From: Deltaproteobacteria bacterium
GTDB lineage: Bacteria; Chloroflexota; Dehalococcoidia; Dehalococcoidales; BS750m-G39
NCBI GenBank assembly: GCA_013202445.1
Contig: JABMRW010000100.1
Coordinates: 1-6,725 of the forward strand
Direction of reading: 5' to 3'
DNA length: 6,725 nucleotides
The first letter of the stretch is position 1; each line of letters begins with the position of its first letter. Made by a program: the position numbers and the translations under genes. Positions 5,036 through 6,725 of the stretch are shown here, in pieces. The notes under the pieces are model-generated. The model did not search any database and was not told the DNA's origin. It saw only the letters and a list, made by a program, of their open reading frames with translations.

Positions 5036-6256
5036 CTAGTATTGCCGCCACTCTTCTGGAGTTGCCGACCATGAAGGCAGCCCCTCGGTATCATTCCACT
5101 TCACCGCCCAGGCGCGCTGAGCTTCCAGCATTTCCTTCATGTCGGGTTTGTCGGCCGCCACCCCAGTCATGGCATCATCATAAAGTGCAGCATATGCCTC
5201 TACTATTTCCATGGGTAACTTCTGGACGACACATCCGTACTCCCTCATTTTCTCAGCTATCGGGCCTTCTTGCATCGTCATCTCAATACCGAAATTTACT
5301 GCTTCGGCCCGAGCGACCGTCGTGAAAAGCAGTTTGAGGTCATCAGGTAGCGCCATGAAACTGCTTGTCTTCACCGCGGGATGCATACCTCCCTCGCTGG
5401 GCGCCCGGATGGGGGAAATGTAGATATACTTGGTAACTTCATGATAGCCAAAATCGTAGTTGGTTTTAAAATTGCTCATTTCAAAAGCATCAAGTACGCC
5501 GCGCTGCGTCGCCTCGTAGAGTTCAGCCGCCGGTAGCATGGTAAGAGCGGCACCCCACTGCTCAAAGGGTAGCCCGCCGTAACCGAAGGTCCGGATTTTC
5601 ATGCCTTTAAAATCCGCCGGTGTGTTCAGCTCCTTGGTTGATTGCAGGAAGATTTCGGGTGGATTAACAGGGCTGGTGCCGGGGATTTCCATGACGTCAA
5701 ATCCTTTTGCCGCAATCCACTTATTGGCGATGGCAGCACCTTCCTTCCAAAGGAAGACATGATAGGCGTAAGGGGGCAGTCTCGCCGCATTCTGATGGTA
5801 AATGGCGCCCAAGGGAATTGTGCCCATCACAGCCCCAAAGTTCCCGGAACCCCAATCAAGAGCGCCCTCATGCTGTCCCAGAAACTCCTGGTAGGCGGGC
5901 ACAATAGCGCCGCCGGGATGCAATTGCAGCACGAAACGCCCTTGACTAAGCTCGTTAACAGCGGTCTGAATTCTCTTGAGCGATTCATAAAATGGCGTTC
6001 CCACAGCCTGATGCGATGACCCGACCCAGGTAATTACTTCTGCTGGTGTGGCTGGAGCCGGTGCTGGGGCAGGGGCAGGTGCTGGCGTAGGAGCGGGAGC
6101 TGGGGCTGGTGCAGGCGCTGGTGCAGGAGCGGGAGCAGGCGCCGGAGCTGGAGCGGGCGCAGGCGCTGGAGCTGGAGCTGGAGCCGCACAAGCAGCAACT
6201 AAACTACCAGCCAATGCAACCACCATCACCACAGCTACTATCCTTTTTTTATTCAT
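5036..6256 (-). CDS. dctP: TRAP transporter solute-binding lipoprotein (DctP/TakP-like)
   Basis: A complete 406-aa protein. Residues 1-23 are a lipoprotein signal: MNKKR, a hydrophobic stretch, then the lipobox LVAAC with Cys23 as the lipidated residue. Residues 24-72 are almost only Ala and Pro, an extended tether to the membrane. The binding domain follows: 'TKELNTPADFKGMKIRTFG' (207-225) carries the conserved Arg (about 222) that in TRAP binding proteins salt-bridges the substrate carboxylate; 'LTMLPAAELYEATQRGVLDA' (238-257) and 'FEMSNF' (258-263) match the TakP / 'mannitol/chloroaromatic' branch, which includes 2-oxoacid binders. A carboxylate ligand is therefore likely, its identity unknown. 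AGGAGG 8 nt upstream fixes the ATG. It is the first gene of the operon and is expected to be its most abundant product. Typical family members lack such a long linker. Confidence 0.93.
   Translation of the reverse strand: MNKKRIVAVVMVVALAGSLVAACAAPAPAPAPAPAPAPAPAPAPAPAPAPAPAPAPTPAPAPAPAPAPATPAEVITWVGSSHQAVGTPFYESLKRIQTAVNELSQGRFVLQLHPGGAIVPAYQEFLGQHEGALDWGSGNFGAVMGTIPLGAIYHQNAARLPPYAYHVFLWKEGAAIANKWIAAKGFDVMEIPGTSPVNPPEIFLQSTKELNTPADFKGMKIRTFGYGGLPFEQWGAALTMLPAAELYEATQRGVLDAFEMSNFKTNYDFGYHEVTKYIYISPIRAPSEGGMHPAVKTSSFMALPDDLKLLFTTVARAEAVNFGIEMTMQEGPIAEKMREYGCVVQKLPMEIVEAYAALYDDAMTGVAADKPDMKEMLEAQRAWAVKWNDTEGLPSWSATPEEWRQY
6041..6187 (-). repeat. Imperfect hexanucleotide repeat coding the Ala-Pro linker
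   Basis: About 24 imperfect copies of a 6-base unit, read as GCx-CCx on the coding strand, encode residues 24-72 of DctP (Ala-Pro repeats with two Thr near the end). Codon third positions vary, so the array is not freshly expanded throughout, but it remains prone to slippage. It is very GC-rich compared with the neighbouring leader. Confidence 0.9.
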
Positions 6257-6264
6257 TTTCTTCT

Positions 6265-6270
6265 CCTCCT
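6265..6270 (-). promoter_or_regulatory. Ribosome binding site of dctP
   Basis: AGGAGG on the minus strand, 8 nt before the ATG at 6256. It is the strongest translation signal of the operon. Confidence 0.88.
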
Positions 6271-6320
6271 AAAGTATTGGAACCAAACTGTGTAAAAATC
6301 CTTTCTATTGAAAGTTATCA

Positions 6321-6329
6321 CCCCCCCCC
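6321..6329 (-). repeat. G9 homopolymer tract in the dctP leader
   Basis: Nine C on the plus strand (nine G in the mRNA), flanked by five A on its 5' mRNA side, 65 nt upstream of the dctP start. Such tracts slip easily in replication and are also prone to sequencing or assembly length errors. Confidence 0.9.
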
Positions 6330-6389
6330 TTTTTCTAGTTTTGATACCCATCCAAAATTTAGATCAATCAAATTAATTCGTAACTAAGT

Positions 6390-6464
6390 TTAATCACGGG
6401 GTGCCACTAGCCCAATATCGCATGAGGTTGCCCACGGGAGACACACCAACACCTTACCCGGCAT
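6390..6464 (-). CDS. Possible 24-codon upstream ORF in the dctP leader
   Basis: Minus strand ATG at 6464-6462, TAA at 6392-6390, preceded by AAGGA 7 nt upstream. The peptide starts MPGKVLVCLPWATS and ends GLVAPRD. It is not recognisable as an attenuation peptide: there is no run of one amino acid. It could be a short regulatory leader, a decayed gene start or chance. The good ribosome binding site is the only real support. Confidence 0.25.
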   Translation of the reverse strand: MPGKVLVCLPWATSCDIGLVAPRD

Positions 6465-6519
6465 GATTAAATCCTTGTTTCCCCCGGCAAAGCCCGTCTA
6501 TCGATTGTTCTATTACGAT

Positions 6520-6540
6520 ATTCGATTTCGATAATCGAAT
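6520..6540. promoter_or_regulatory. Operator-like palindrome at the TRAP operon promoter
   Basis: ATTCGATT (6520-6527) and AATCGAAT (6533-6540) are perfect inverted arms 5 nt apart, and within them TTCGATAATCGAA (6527-6539) is a perfect 13-base palindrome. It lies immediately downstream of the -10 box on the minus strand, covering the expected transcription start, a usual place for a repressor. The TTCG/CGAA form recalls sites of some IclR-family regulators such as PcaR; this family link is inference. Confidence 0.55.
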
Positions 6541-6549
6541 CTGATATAC

Positions 6550-6576
6550 ATTATGCCATTTTATCGTTCTTGTCAA
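6550..6576 (-). promoter_or_regulatory. Probable promoter of the TRAP-amidase operon
   Basis: Minus strand TTGACA (6576-6571, 6 of 6) and CATAAT (6555-6550, 5 of 6) with a 15-nt spacer. The spacer is short, but TGG directly before CATAAT gives an extended -10 that can compensate. Transcription would begin near 6542, next to the palindrome. Confidence 0.6.
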
Positions 6577-6701
6577 TACATCAACTGTGTTTATTACAAA
6601 AACTTTTCAAACAGGCTAAACTTGATAGGACCAGAGCTTGGATTTCTGGGACAACACTCTGGTAGAATTAATATTGCTGAAGGATAATGCAGATTTAGAA
6701 T

Positions 6702-6725
6702 AGGAGATTAATGAAGAGACCATGA
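6702..6725 (+). other. Possible start of a divergent gene at the right edge
   Basis: AGGAG (6702-6706) is followed by ATG at 6711, but that frame reads only Met-Lys-Arg-Pro before TGA (6723-6725). A second ATG at 6722 overlaps this stop (ATGA) and runs off the window. Either the real gene starts at 6722, with the four-codon frame as a mini-leader or as chance, or nothing starts here. A divergent regulator of the TRAP operon would fit this position, but no coding sequence is visible to test it. Confidence 0.2.

Larger units (their letters stand above)
6271..6710. other. Long regulatory intergenic region upstream of the TRAP operon
   Basis: This 440-base stretch has no long ORF on either strand. 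On the minus strand it holds, in order of transcription, a promoter (6576-6550), a palindrome (6540-6520), a possible 24-codon ORF (6464-6390) and a G9 tract (6329-6321), so the dctP leader would be about 285 nt. On the plus strand ACCAGAG (6630-6636) and CTCTGGT (6657-6663) form a 7-bp inverted repeat, with a poor promoter candidate (TTGGAT 6638, TAGAAT 6663) leading to the right edge. I recognise no known riboswitch class. Confidence 0.5.

Noticed and set aside
5642..6019. A 125-codon plus-strand frame opposite dctP.
   Set aside because: It lies fully inside the well-supported dctP coding region and resembles no known protein.
6048..6272. Plus-strand frame rich in Gly-Ala opposite the start of dctP.
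   Set aside because: It is the antisense reading of the Ala-Pro hexanucleotide repeat, with no ribosome binding site or family resemblance.

Overview
The window looks like a piece of a bacterial chromosome of moderate GC content, most likely from an uncultured Chloroflexota (Dehalococcoidia-like) organism. The main clue is the solute-binding lipoprotein, whose lipidated Cys is followed by a very long Ala-Pro linker, a style common in that group. The assignment is an inference; no rRNA or other marker gene is present.

Left part (1-1631): the N-terminal 104 codons of an AlkA-type DNA-3-methyladenine glycosylase (minus strand, cut by the window edge); a small helix-hairpin-helix protein (plus strand); and a lone 96-aa gene of the dimeric alpha-beta barrel type (minus strand) with a full-consensus sigma70 promoter and a strong ribosome binding site. 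This small gene is flanked by two diverged direct copies of a roughly 200-bp non-coding repeat (about 939-1157 and 1696-1972).

Right part (2006-6256, all minus strand): an operon-like run read right to left. It holds a tripartite TRAP transporter in the order dctP (binding lipoprotein), dctQ (small membrane subunit) and dctM (large permease), then a short remnant of a lost gene (2888-3122), then an acetamidase/formamidase-family amidohydrolase. A perfect 15-bp hairpin lies between dctP and dctQ. The probable promoter sits about 290 bases upstream of dctP, with an operator-like palindrome just downstream of it. The long leader also holds a G9 tract and a possible 24-codon upstream ORF. The right edge may hold the start of a divergent gene.

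Working model (inference): DctP captures a small organic acid or amide-containing acid outside the membrane, DctQM imports it with sodium, and the amidase hydrolyses an amide bond in the substrate or a related compound. Control may be by a repressor bound at 6520-6540. No CRISPR array, tRNA, rRNA or intact mobile element was seen. The least explained items are the repeat pair, the intercistronic hairpin, the remnant upstream of the amidase and the dctP leader.
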